Part shown: piece after piece, positions 10,115 through 22,052 of the stretch
Numbering within the stretch: the stretch's first letter is position 1
Layout of the letters: each line of letters opens with the position of its first letter
The notes under the pieces: model-generated
Database searches by the model: none
What the model was told of the DNA's origin: nothing
Seen by the model: the letters and a program-made list of their open reading frames with translations, nothing else
NCBI GenBank assembly: GCA_028095005.1
Contig: CM051460.1
Coordinates: 77,641,676-77,705,675 of the forward strand
Direction: 5' to 3'
Length of the DNA stretch: 64,000 nucleotides
From: Rhynchospora pubera
Taxonomy: Eukaryota; Streptophyta; Magnoliopsida; Poales; Cyperaceae
Translations under genes and position numbers: made by a program

Positions 10115-13100
10115 CTATTCAGAGTCGCTTTCCATGTTTTGCATTGCTCTTAAGCCCCTCGGTCTCTGCAACTTTCATGAAAAAAAAAACAAATTAATAA
10201 AAATCAGCTAAACAAGACGCTCTCCCAAGAAGTGAGAAAAAAGGGTTGTAAATAATTAAGATTAAAATACATACCTTCTTAGAAACTTTCTTTTCTCGAA
10301 CTTCATATCTTTCCAGCGTCAAATCACACAGCCATAATCCCGGGCTCACCAGCTGTCAGCATAAAACCACAAAAAAGGTATATGAAACAACTATTAGCAA
10401 TACATAATTATTAAATAATAAATAGTCTTAATATAACATATTTACAGGAGTTAAAAAAAAATGTTTTTTTCTGTTAAAATGGGTTAACTTGTGAGAACGA
10501 ACTTCTGTTTTCACAAAAAAAATCCCAACCATGAATTCTTTTATTTATTTATTTTTTTGGCTAATCCAATCATGAATTCTAAATTTTCTAATTTCAGTTT
10601 GGTCAACAAATGGCCAAGTTTGGATTAATTGTTTAGTTGTGGGTGGGCCCCAGTTGCATTTAAAAACAAAGTGAGTTGGCTACCCAGGTCAATTGTTTCT
10701 CCAGCTTTCAGCTCTGATACACGTACTCAAATTCTACCCAAAATAACACACAAAAGTACTTAACCATTCCTACATTTTCTGGTGCAAACTTTTAGTGCAT
10801 ATACCTAAATTTTAATATTCTCCCAGCAATTTACTTTACTCCCTGTCGATCACGGATCTAAAAACGGGTCCCACCACCTTACCAACAGTTTTCTTCTACC
10901 CAACTTGCCAACAATAAAATAAATTTATTGATTTAATTTAATTAAAATAATTAGCATTCCATCAAAGCAAACTTTATAATAACAAAATAAAAGAATCTTA
11001 CATTGATGGTTCTCTGAATAAGTTTTGCTCTTTTCTTTGGCCTCTGAGGCAGCTTTGATCCCTTGAAAACTAAAAAGTCCTCTTCTTTTTCTTTGTTTGT
11101 AAGAGAAATTGCAAACTTTGGCCAGATATTGCCTTCACTTCCAGATGAAGACCCCTTCTCCGGCAGGGCGACGGTCGCCGGAGCTCCGCCGTTGCCGGAA
11201 TCCTTGGCCATCCGGTCTGGAGAGGCCATCCCTCGGACGCCATTACTCCGTTGGTGGTTGTGCTGAGATGTGGTGCCTCTCATGGCTCTGATCTCTTCTG
11301 TATTTCTGGAGTAGAAATTGGGGGTCAGAATTAGAAAATGCCAGGGAGATAAGCATGAAATACTGATGCTTAGTTGTGCACCGGGTGTACGCAATAGGTT
11401 TAGAGGACACCTGTACAGTCTTGGGGTCAATGTTATACATAAGTACACATAACACACAGTAACGTGTATGGGACAAAGAAGGATAAGTTATTAAGAGGTG
11501 GAGAAATTAATGAATGGTGCAGTGCATTTTGCTCCTAGGAGTAAAAAAATGATGAATAAATGTCATTATAGATACAAATAAATTCAATTAAATGTGCTTA
11601 TTGATTCTTTTCTAAATAAATTTACTGCAATTACATCCTCATTAATGATGTAATAACACTGTAACCATAAGAAAAAAAACAAAACGAGAAGAATTATAGT
11701 CTTAATTTACAAATGATTAAAATAGAAATAAAACCCACAGATAATTTTACAATGGATGTTTCAAACGACTAAAAGTCTAAAATTAAACATTTATTACCAA
11801 GATATGCACAGCGATTTCTCATGTCTATCTAAACTTGTGCAACACCAATTATTATTTCAAAATGAAAGGAGAGAACGGCTGCTCAGTAAGAAACAGAGAA
11901 CAGCAAATTTCAAAAGACAGGTGGAGGTATGAGGTATCTTATCCGGTTATCCTGACAGAGGGGCTACCTTTGAAAAAAATTCCACAAGCTTCATCAATTA
12001 TCACTTGTCAGGGGCCTAATAATTCCAATTCCGGAATCTACATGGTCCCCATTTTCCCTATTTACAGTTGAATTCTTTTTGTTACTTTTAGTTTTAAAGG
12101 AGTTTCCTCTAGAAACAAAAAATAAAAAATTTCCACCAGAAATGAGTTGCATAATTCTGAAATAGTCATCATTAATCAAGAGAAAAATAATTATACAGAA
12201 AGTGGAAAGGTACTCACATCTAATCATCTAGACATTCTCCACCAATAGTATGCAAACACAATTTGACATTATTTAACAATAGAAAATAGAAGATATTTCC
12301 CAAAACCCCAAGGAATATAACACCCAATAATTGAGAAAAAGTTCAAAAGAGACTAATTCACCAAGCATAGGAATTTATCGTCCTACTCAAAACCCCAAAA
12401 CAGGGAATGTCAAATTCGATAGGATCCTAGACAACCTAACCTGACACCGACGAAATGGGAACCCAAATTGAGACAGGATCAAAACAAATCAAGATGCGTT
12501 GTCTATCAGTATTTGAACATTGCCTCTTCTAGAAATAAAAAGGAAAATATGCGTTCTCATCCTAGCCAGGGATAAATCAAAATGAATTAATATTAACTTT
12601 CTAAGACACTAACAATCACTATCAGCATTTTTACAATCTAGGAATTAGAAGACGTGTTTTTATGTTTATAAAATCTCTTGTACGCAGATCAAAGTTGATT
12701 GATCTATTGCTAAAAATATTGATTGCAAAACCCCATGACTTTATTTTTCGATACACTAGATAGCAGCTATCTACTTATGCAAAACACCATTATAAACCTT
12801 CATAGTCGATAATGTTATACAATTATGCAAGAAACTTAGTGTTTATAAAGCGTCCGGTATCAATCGATTGTTCGATTGCGCAAACATTGATTGCGAAAGC
12901 TTCAGTAGCGAAAAAAACAATTCCTATTTATTTCTTTTTAACCAATTCCCAATGATCAAGGATACCAATATTTAATTTACTTAAAAATCATAATTAATGA
13001 AAGATTAAATACTATTTAATTCAACAACATAGAAATACTATGCATATAGCATATACGTCACGTATAGAAAAAGCAGAAAGATTTAATTCACGTTGTACAT

Positions 13101-13792
13101 TTCAACTGAGTAACAACTTTATTAACAGTATGCATTTAAACACCATTGATTTGTTCTTAAGCAATACTCAAATTCAAATTATATTTATCAGGCCGAGAAT
13201 ATATAAGCTGAGTGCTGACACATCAAAACCTATTCTCACTTTTCTAATTTTCAGAATTGCTTTGGTTCTTTTGCAAAGGACCCCTCGAAATTCTAATTAT
13301 CTCAAAATCGTCTACCAAACTAAAAAAATTGACCAAAGAAACACCGCGAAGCACCATATCCATACCATAACCATACGCGCCTCAGACTTCTCGACTGCAC
13401 GTCTTCCCCACCCGCCACAACGAGCTATGTAGAGCAAGCGCATTTAATTATCTAACGACTCTACATTCCAAACAAAACTGGACATGTCCCTACTCCCCTA
13501 AGACCGTTGGATTAAAAACATCTCATTATCAATCAACGTACCTGAGGGATCGGCCGTTGTTAGGAGAGGCGCGACGGAGCACGCGACGATCTGATTGGTT
13601 CGGATCGGGTGTGCCTGGAGGCTTGGCGAAAGAGGTGGATTCGTCCCTGTGCTGGGTCTTCGTGCACCGAATCCTCTTCCGATTGCCCCATTGGAGAAGC
13701 AAGTCGCGGTCAGTGGCGGTGTTTGAACCGGGTCCACCTGCGCCTCGTGTTGAACCTCTGGTCTGGTAGTGATTCCTTGTTTCCCTCTCCAT
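10115..13792 (-). CDS. DUF1639 family protein, 4 coding exons, 227 aa
   Basis: Biochemical function is unknown; the family (DUF1639) is plant-specific and its members are small and basic. Coding exons on the minus strand are 13792-13542, 11305-11002, 10352-10275 and 10165-10115. All borders are GT-AG and the phases join cleanly. The N-terminal motif LLLQWGNRKRIRC (residues 31-43) is typical of the family. The conserved core is IWPKFAISLTNKEKEEDF, then LPQRPKKRAKLIQRT, in exon 2, followed by SPGLWLCDLTLERYEVREKK in exon 3. The last exon gives the usual C-terminus RPRGLRAMQNMESDSE. The start at 13792 opens MERETRN; no ATG precedes it in the exon. Intron 1 is long (2.2 kb). The basic RPKKRAK stretch could be a nuclear signal, which is inference. 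The gene stands alone between repeats. Confidence 0.88.
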
Positions 13793-14770
13793 TTCTCACC
13801 TTCTCCAGTCTTGTTTAATACACCACCTGAAAAAAAAATAGGGAAGAAATTTAGACACTTTGATTAAAAAGAAGTTAACCAAGGGAGAAAAATGCTTGTA
13901 AAACACATAATCTTGATAAAATTGTGATTATTTAAAGCATCTAAGAAGTAAATAATGAGATTGAACAAGCAAAAATTACTGGAAAAAGGATCAAAGGGTA
14001 TAGATAATGCAATCGGAAGGGAAGGAATACAGAACAAGAATTAAAAATTAAAGTAAAAAAAATATCGGAGTAAATAAATTGACTTGCGATTGCGCTTTAG
14101 AAGAGGCACTCGTAATTTTGATAAAATTCTGATTAGCTAAATCATCTGAGAAGGAAATAATCACAAAACTTACTAGAAAAAGGATTCAGGCCTGTTGATA
14201 ATGCAGCTTATGAGATATATTAGTGAAGAACTTGAGAATCGGAAGGAAAAGAGTACAGAACAACAACTAAATAGCGAAATTAAAAATCGGAATGAAACAA
14301 GAATAGGAGACTAAAATCTGCTCTGATCCTTTCCTTTGACTAGCAATGAAAATCAAACAAATCCTTACTACACGGATTACAAAACAAATGAGGAATGGCG
14401 ATTTCCACAAGGATCGGAAATCAGTAATGCTAAACAGTAGAGAACCTCACTTAGAATCAGAACCTCTTCACCACAGCAACATCCATGGACGATGGATTGA
14501 GAAATCAATCAAAAGCTCACGATCCGATCCTTGAGCTTCGATTTGGAGAGAGAAGGATTGAAATTGAATCGGAAGAGACTTACCTTACGAGCTGCCTACT
14601 CTGAATCTTCTTTCTTCTGAGGTTTCTTCGGATTTTGATTTTGTTGGATGATTGTGTTGAGAGGTGGATCGATGTCAATGGCGATTGATTGGAAGAGAGA
14701 CTGGAGAGAGAGGCAGCGTGAAGTATGTTTTCTTAATTAATTGTGAATTTTAGAATTTATATTATTGAGA
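13793..14770 (-). promoter_or_regulatory. 5' UTR, 5' UTR intron and promoter of the DUF1639 gene
   Basis: On the minus strand an acceptor (TTTTTTTTCAG at about 13827) lies 34 bases upstream of the start codon. A matching donor, TCGTAAG|GTAAGTC, lies at 14584/14583. This gives a 5' UTR intron of about 0.75 kb and a leader exon from 14584 to roughly 14730. A TATA-like ATATAAAT lies at about 14756-14763, in reasonable position. Exact transcription start cannot be read from sequence. Confidence 0.6.
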
Positions 14771-15066
14771 GAAGAAAGAGAGAGAGGAGAGATGGGTCTG
14801 GGGTACTTGTGCTTTAGGCAGCGGAGTTCTTTCTCCGAACATCCCTTTGATGTTTAATGACTAAATTATCCCTCTTTTTGTTTCGAAATCTAATTTTTAT
14901 TGTCATCATGTTTTTTGTCTTCTAAGTAATTAAATAAATATTTGTCCCAATTTATTTTGTATGTTATGTAAGTAGGATAAAAATTAATTTTTAATTTTTA
15001 ATTTTATTGTTCTGTTTAATTTGTCATCCGCTGGATATGAGGAAAATATAAATTACTAATAAAAAA

Positions 15067-15465
15067 TAGAGAAAACATATAGTGCATACTAATGTATACT
15101 TATCAAAACTCTTTGATCTACTTCAAAATGACTGATCCAAATCGTCCAATATGATCTCCCTATCATAATCTCCTTGGCGACCAAATTATATATATTTTTT
15201 AAAATTTGTTTACTATTTTTTGAAATGTTAGAAAATCGCTAATCTAATTTTGTCTGATCTGTTCAAAAATAGTATTTTTTTAAAATCTGGAAAAAAAATA
15301 TTTACAAATTTCGGAAAAAAAATGAAAAATTTGGTCGGTAAGGAGATTTCAATAGCGAGATCATATTGGACGGTTTGGATAGGTCATTTAGAAGCAAATC
15401 GAAAAGTTTGGGTTAATATGCACCGAAACTCCCGTATATTAGTATGCACCATAAGTTTTCTCTAA
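15067..15465. mobile_element. Foldback MITE, copy E
   Basis: The left end TAGAGAAAACATATAGTGCA pairs with the right end (reverse complement TTAGAGAAAACTTATGGTGC), followed by TACTAAT in both. Further in are the shared core arms: GATCCAAATCGTCCAATATG on the left and TATTGGACGGTTTGGATAGG on the right. No protein and no clear TSD. Confidence 0.75.
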
Positions 15466-15886
15466 ACAATATTTATAATCAACAATAAAAAAGATATGAA
15501 GTTAAATGGGAAAAAAAGCTATAATAAATTCGATGAATCAAATATATTAAATGTCATCAGCAATAAGTTTACTTACGTCTTTTAATATTTGATGGAGATT
15601 TTGGAATAAAAATAATCAGCCTATACAAGAGAACGTGATTAATAAATAGACTGCAGAGAATAAAACCAATTTTCATGAGCCATATAGACATATAGTAATT
15701 GGTGGATCAATTCATATTTTTAAAATTGAGTATTTAAGTTAGAGCGTCATGCTATGCTTTGCTACCCAATCATTCACCCACACACACGTACACACTACGC
15801 TGGAGCATCTTCTTGAATTTTATCCCTAATCCTACTCATTAACCCCCAACCCCCCAAAAAAATAAAACATAAATAACAATAATAAT

Positions 15887-15994
15887 AATAATAATACACA
15901 TTCTCTATGTGAGATATAAAGTATCCATGAGCTATAAATTAATAATAATACACATTCTCTATGCGAGATATAAATTATCCATGAGCTATAAATT
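15887..15994. repeat. 54-bp tandem duplication, 2 copies
   Basis: The 54-base unit starting AATAATAATACACATTCTCT and ending GAGCTATAAATT occurs at 15887-15940 and again immediately at 15941-15994. The copies differ at only about two positions (TGTGAG/TGCGAG and AAGTAT/AATTAT), indicating a recent duplication. Confidence 0.85.
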
Positions 15995-17513
15995 AGGCTC
16001 CTTATATATATAAATAAATGAAAGATTTTCTCTCTGCTTGTTTTTATCTTTCTTTTTTACCTAATTTCTAGTTTCAATACATTTACCAATTTTGTTTTTA
16101 TTGGTTATATCCTTTTATTTTTAGCCTTCTATCATTTTCCAGTTACCGAAATATTATATATAAAAATTAATTAAAAAAAATTTACTACAAGCCATATTTG
16201 ATATCGCGGAAAAAATTATAATGAATAATCAACACCGAGATTTTATCAACTTTTTGATACTTCTACAATTTTCTTTTATCTATTTTGTCTACGCTACTGT
16301 GACCGAATTGGTGTCATATTGTTTCTAGTTCAAAAATACGTGCTTCAAATTATTTTATATTTGATCTGGTTCTCAGTGAAGTGTGCCGTGTATGCAGTAT
16401 GCTCTAGGTCATATTAGATCTATTATTAACTACACGATCAGTATTTTTGTTTCTATTTATCTCTATAACTTAGTAATTTATTCTATCCGTCTTTTTTTTT
16501 TTTGCATTTGTATTAAACAGTGCTTCATACCGAATAACCTCCACTTTTTATATTATTTTCAGCAAACTTATTTTTGAAAATTTCTTGTTTAAGCACAAAA
16601 ACAAAGATTTTATTGGGAAAAAGTTTGTATGACTCGGTCGATTCTTACCTTGTCTTATAAATTTCATTTTCATAAGCAACGTCCAGATTCAGTTCTGATA
16701 TTCTGAGTTCTAAAACTAATATCATTAACTGTATTGTTTAATTTTTAGAGACATTAATTGACTTTTCAAATATATACGAATTAAGCATCACAAAATGATA
16801 TTTCTATGAGACAAAAATGTCTTTTCTGTTATCTTTTCCGGTCCAACGAGAATTCATAGAGTGGAATGGTTTGTGCAAACTGTGTAAAGAATGTATAGCT
16901 AGGTCGCTAATGATTTAAGTTATATATACTTAGACGTACAATGAAAATGAGAACAACTCAGAATATATATGAATTATCTTATCTCTCAGCCAAACTCTCC
17001 GTTTTCTTTTTTTCAGTTATTACCACTGACAATCTTTTTTTTTTCGTGAACAGACTTTATACATGTCTTATTTCATAAATAGAAGGGCAGATCTAAAGCG
17101 GGGAATATAATGAAATCTCCTCAATTTTTTTCTTCTGAAATAATATAATGTTTACAATATATTTTTAATATTACATTTAGTATTTATCATAAGAATTTCA
17201 TATTTAACTTAATAAAAAATATGTGAGTAATTCTATAATTGAAAAAATTACAATTTATATTCTAAAAAAATCATATGTATTAATATTACTAGTTGAGTTC
17301 TGTTTTTTTTTTAGATTTGTATAGGCCCTATTTTTTCCCCTTTTTTCTTCTTTTTTTCCCTTTCCCTTTTCTATAAATAATTTTATTTAATAAAATTTGT
17401 CTGAGTGAAACTTTTCCATCCGATCCTTAAAAAAAAATATTGCTAGTTAATATCGTATTTAAATCTCGGTAGAATATTTTTCAGCTATATATTAGGTAAC
17501 CGTCACTTATGTC

Positions 17514-19522
17514 TAGGGATAAAAATGGAGCAGATATCCCGCTCCGAACCGTATTCATATCCGCTATTTTACAGATTCGGATAGTACTATCCATATCCGA
17601 ATAGATACGGATGCAGATGCGGATTTTTTTAAACGAATATGGATACGGATATGGAAAGTAATATTAGTGCGGATACGGATATTTATCTGTATCCGTACAA
17701 AACGGATATCCATTTTGTATAAGGTAATGGCATATTTTTTTTAAAATAGCATCATATTTAGATATAGGTATAGCTATTTCAATTATATAGCATTAGAATT
17801 GACGATTATTTTTTTGTCGTTGCCTTTATTTTTTTGAGTTAATTCTATATGTTGTCCCTAATTTAAAGGCCTAGAGGGGGGTGAATAGGCACAAAAGCAA
17901 AGTTCTAAACCGGTATGGTCAATATTTGGTTCAATTCAAACTTGGTCTAACAAAAACAATCAAGACACAAGCAATTCACAATGCAAGGAAAGTAAAGAGA
18001 GAAGAAAAGAGGTGACACGCGATATATTACGGAGTTCCGACCCGCTAGGAAGTGCTAGCCTTAGTCGTACATCTCCGGGAGTTCCGCAACCTCGAAATGG
18101 GCGCGCTCCGTTCAATTCCACAACGAACGGGACTACAAATTCGAACCAAATCACCTTGTTACAATCACTCTCAAGGTGGATTGGCCTAACTCAATTAAAC
18201 AAGCTCAATTACTCAAGGGATTGAGGCTCTAACCAAATCACTCAACAAATCTAGCAATTAACACTAGTGGATTGGTTTGCACACTTTAATCTCAATGATT
18301 TTGCTAAATTAATGCTCAAAAACAAGAGAGAGTAATGTCTAACTGGTTGGAGCTCAAAAGGGAGGAATTTCAAAGGTTTCAAAAGTGTCTAAACAGTTCC
18401 AAGAGGCCTCATATATATAGAGGGCGCCAACAGCTCCAAAAACCAGTCAAGACAGACTCTACCGTTATACAACGCTATATGGCATTGTACAACGCCGAAA
18501 TAACCGTTGAAAAATCAAACGGTCACAGACAATAACGTTGTGAGTTGTCAGAGCGTTGTGTAACGTTGTATAGCGTTGCACAACGCTTCAGCAAAAATCC
18601 AAAGCAGAAGCTCAACAGTTCCGTTGGAACTTGTCAGAGCGTTGTGTAACGCTTGGTAGCGTTGCACAACGAAGTGAAGAATAGAATCAAGCCAGAACTG
18701 ACAAACTCAAACAATATTGTCAGAACGTCATACGACGCTGACTGGCGTCACACAACGTGGCCGTTGCACAACGCTGTTCAGCGTTGTATGATGCGGACAG
18801 AGCAACTGAGCGATGTCTGAGCGAAGTTTAGGTGCATGACTCAGACTAACGTTGTGTAACGCTGTAGGTCGTCACACAACGTTGTCGTTGCACAACGCTG
18901 TCCAGCGTTGTATGACGCGGACAGAGCGACTGAGCGATGTTTAGGTGCAAGACTCAGACGTTGTAGGGCGTCACACAACGTTGTCGTTGCACAACGCTAT
19001 CCAGCGTTGTATGACGCGGACAGAAGCTCCAAACTAAGGATTGAGCATTTTACCAGCAAATTGATTGAGATTAGTTTAGAGTTTAATTAAACCTTAACTA
19101 AGGATTCTAACTAGTCCAAAGCAATCTCTTGAAGCTCCAAACTATGCGCCACACTTGCTTTAATCCATTCTTCAAAAAATCTAGCTATAAAGCACTAAAA
19201 AGAGATGTTAGTTTAAAGGTTTCGGTGTTGTTTTGCAAATCGGCAAATCAAGAGAAAATGTTTAACCAACACTATACTATTCATACAAAAGTAAGCATTA
19301 CACTCTTCTAATTGAATATTGTCTTTTGTTTAATTAAATAAATTGAGCAAAATATTATCCGTATCCGATAAAATATATCCGTATTCGTATCCGTATCCGA
19401 TAATATCCGAACCGTATTTATATCCGTTTAACATCTGCACCATATCCGTATCTCGAAAAAAAATAAATACGAATATAATATGACCACTATCCGCTCCGTG
19501 TCCGCTTTGTTTTCGCCCCCTA
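17514..19522. mobile_element. hAT-like element, TSD CTTATGTC, with nested repeat
   Basis: Perfect 8-bp direct repeats CTTATGTC occur at 17506-17513 and 19523-19530. The left terminus TAGGGATAAAAATGGAGC pairs imperfectly with the right terminus (reverse complement TAGGGGGCGAAAACAAAGC). Subterminal sequence at both ends is rich in GGATATCCG and CGGATACGGATA motifs in opposite orientation. About 17866-19320 looks like a separate insertion: it starts CCTAGAGGGGGGTGAATAGG and contains the palindromic GTTGTACAAC-type repeat array. No transposase is encoded. The outer hAT-like assignment is well supported; the identity of the inner piece is unknown. Confidence 0.78.
18540..19030. repeat. Degenerate tandem array of palindromic GTTGxACAACG motifs
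   Basis: Motifs such as GCGTTGCACAACGC, CGTTGTGTAACG and GTCACACAACG recur about 20 times in 490 bases. A higher-order unit starting CGTCACACAACGT begins at 18746, 18870 and 18969. It continues through CAGCGTTGTATGACGCGGAC. The spacings are 124 and 99 bases, the last interval having lost about 25 bases. Most motifs are their own near-reverse complement, so the array could fold on either strand. Local GC content is well above the surroundings. Short open frames here are shadows of the repeat. Confidence 0.8.
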
Positions 19523-19530
19523 CTTATGTC

Positions 19531-20613
19531 CGATATATTTTGGAGCATGACAACAATATTTAAACCTTTGTCGATCAACAATTGACGGTGATCCAACCAG
19601 CCGACACCAAGGCCCACATCTCTTTTTATCTTTTATTTTTGCACCTTTTGAATTCTTAAAACTAAATAAACTATTGTCCACTAAAAAAATGTCAACCGAG
19701 TAAATTTTGCGTAACTACCAATCCATAATTTATAGCGTCAAAAATTTTTCTTTTGAAAAGGTTGATATTGAAATCTAAACAGTAAACAGGAATCAACCCT
19801 AGCTGTAGTTTCATCAGAGCTCATCACTTTTCTCAATTAACGGCTTAATTAATTAAGTTAAGATGGGGACGTGATACTTTTGTCTAAGGATGACCAAACA
19901 CTGTGGTATGTGAGTTTAAAATTCAAACGGGAAATTTTTCTTTATGAATATTTATAGAAACTTATTTTTATCCAAACAAATTTATATTATTTGTTGCTAA
20001 GTCATCTTTATTTTTTAGTATTTTTATTGTTGATTTTGACAACAAAATTTCGATATAAGTCTTTATTAACACTTCCAAAGTCTAACCATATTTAATTCTC
20101 ATAAGTCGAATTTGAAACCTACGAGTGTTTTAAATCATGCTATCATATATCATTATAAAAAAGACTAGTAGTTGAATTGACTAGGATCGGAATTGAGTAA
20201 ATTAATTTACTCCGATTTATTGAAAGTTTGAAACAACGTCCTTTTTCATTCTTACCTGCATTCTTCTTTTTTACAAATGGCCACCTCATTTTTACCCTTA
20301 GCATTTTTTTTTTTAGTTTGAATCCATGTGCACGTGGACATTTTTTTTTTCCTTGAAAAAGATTAACATATTTTTAAATGAAGCTTTTAGGCAATATTAT
20401 AGCATTTTCGGGTTGTGGAGAGAAATTTCTTTTGGTTCGTAATAAATGTCCGATATTGGGTTTTTATTCAATGCAATAATTTCAGAAAAATAGTATAAAC
20501 ATAATTTTTATTTCCTATTATAAAAAATGAGTCATTATATAACAATTATCATGAACTCATCCCTCAAGTATTTCAAACGCAATTTCCTCAAGTTTATGAA
20601 GTACTACAGTACA
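19531..20613. other. Intergenic, nothing recognised
   Basis: AT-rich sequence with several T runs. No gene, repeat pair or motif that I can support. Confidence 0.5.
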
Positions 20614-20621
20614 AGTACAAC

Positions 20622-21178
20622 TAGGACTGAGCAAAAAACTCGGCCCTCGTGAGCTAGCTCGAACTCGAATCGGATAATACTCGATAGCAACTCGAGTTGT
20701 TTCAGCTCGAGCTGAAATAACTCGAGCTACACCGACTCGGAAGGCCCATGAGCTGAGTTCGAGTTGCCTTCAGCTCGCTCAGTCCAACTCGTGAGACTTA
20801 GCCCAATTCGTTTGTTTAGTCTGTAACCTAGTCTAGTTTTTAATCACTATTCTATAACACTAAGTTCTTTTCATTTTTGGGAGAAATAGCAGTATCTTCC
20901 TCCTGATCTCTTCGTGTGCCTTCTATATGCATTTTAAACATTGTTTAATATTTATGTTGTTTGCTTTTTAATTTAGCCCATTACGAAGTCTCAATGTTTG
21001 ATATTTAATAACAAGCTAGTTTTCAAGCCATGAGCCAACTCGAGTTCTAATGAGTTGAGTTTGAGTTGTTAAAAAAACTCGGAATTGCCTTGTGTGCTGA
21101 GCTGAGCCAGCTCAACTTGAGATGATCTTGAGTTCGAGTTAGCCCCGGCTCGCTCGGCTCAGCTCATCTACACCCCTA
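20622..21178. mobile_element. hAT-like MITE, TSD AGTACAAC
   Basis: Perfect 8-bp direct repeats AGTACAAC flank the element at 20614-20621 and 21179-21186. The left terminus TAGGACTGAGCAAAAAACTC pairs with the right terminus (reverse complement TAGGGGTGTAGATGAGCTGA). Inside both ends are many CTCGAGCT and GAGCTGAG motifs in inverted arrangement. It is 557 bp with no protein. Its TAGG.. terminus matches the other hAT-like elements in the window. Confidence 0.85.
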
Positions 21179-21690
21179 AGTACAACACATGCTACGTGTA
21201 TTGTCCATTTGTCCAATACATATTAATCTGTCATTATTATTTTGCAAATGGTTCATTCCTTATTTAATGAACACTTGTCTCTGTGTTCATTTAAGATGCA
21301 ATTATTGACAGCTGTCGCGCATTTTTAATTTTTAGTTTTTAACCAAAGTGAGAATCTATTCGACAACGGTCAACTTTTGAACTTATGTATATTCGTCCAT
21401 TGTTCAATTAACACATCTTTTTTTTTTTTTTTTTGAACTTTCACAATCATTGTTCAATTTTTTTATATTACACGATGCATATCATCATATTAGACATTTG
21501 TAGAAAGCACAATCGATAATTGAACCCTTTTTCTCAATAAAAATTCGCCAAAATTAGTTGTGAGTTATTCGCAACTGAAATAAAGTGATTCGCTAATTAG
21601 CGTCTATGAACTTTCTCATTTTTAAAATTTAAATTTCGAATTCGTTCAAATTACTTCACCTTTGGATATTACTTCAAGAATGTTTTTGGC

Positions 21691-22052
21691 GAGCTGGATT
21701 AAAATCAGCCGGGACTGACGGATGAGTCCGTTAGTCGTGATTATATCTTAATTTTCGAGATTCTAACAACTGATTTAAACTGTTCTCTACATTGAAATCT
21801 CATTAGAGACCAAATTTAATATATTTTTGAAATTTTTTAGTATTTTTTTTATATTTTACAAAATACTTAATCATGACAATTCTAGACCCTTCAAGAACAA
21901 TAATTTTTAAAATCTCAATAAAAAAATATAAATTTTGATCTCCAATGAGATTTCAGTATGGATAACATATTGAACGATTTGAATTAATCATTAAAATCTA
22001 AAAAATTAAAATATAATTATAGCTGACGGTCGATCTGTCAGTCTACCACATG
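21691..22052. mobile_element. Foldback MITE, copy C (close to copy B)
   Basis: The left arm GAGCTGGATTAAAATCAGCC and the following GATGAGTCCGTTAGTCGTGA resemble copy B (GACTAAAATCAACCAGGACT). The right end is GTCTACCAC, against GTCTACTGC in B. The shared core (CATTAGAGACCAAATTTAAT and its complement) and the centre GACCCTTCAAGAACAATAAT are present. It is flanked on the left by ATGTTTTTGG and on the right by ATGTTTTGG, an imperfect TSD strikingly like that of copy B. A small perfect-looking hairpin lies at 21713-21736. Confidence 0.7.

Larger units (their letters stand above)
14771..17513. other. Intergenic, repeats only
   Basis: No gene recognised. It contains foldback copy E and a 54-bp tandem duplication (listed), an (AAT)n patch at about 15871-15895, and long AT-rich stretches from 16000 to 17500 with no assignable structure. 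Confidence 0.55.

Noticed and set aside
13040..13432. 130-codon plus-strand frame
   Set aside because: It lies inside intron 1 of the DUF1639 gene on the opposite strand, with no recognisable motif and no splice context.
17866..19320. LTR retrotransposon starting CCTAGAGGGGGGTGAATAGG
   Set aside because: The start resembles sequences I associate with plant repeats, but there is no TG...CA pair, second LTR, primer-binding site or polyprotein. Left unassigned.
21713..21745. Hammerhead ribozyme-like string (GACTGACGGATGAGTCCGTT) in foldback copy C
   Set aside because: GGATGAGTCC resembles hammerhead stem II, but the CGAAAC core and the other stems are absent. The string is explained as a simple hairpin (GACTGACGGA/TCCGTTAGTC), and copy B has it degraded.
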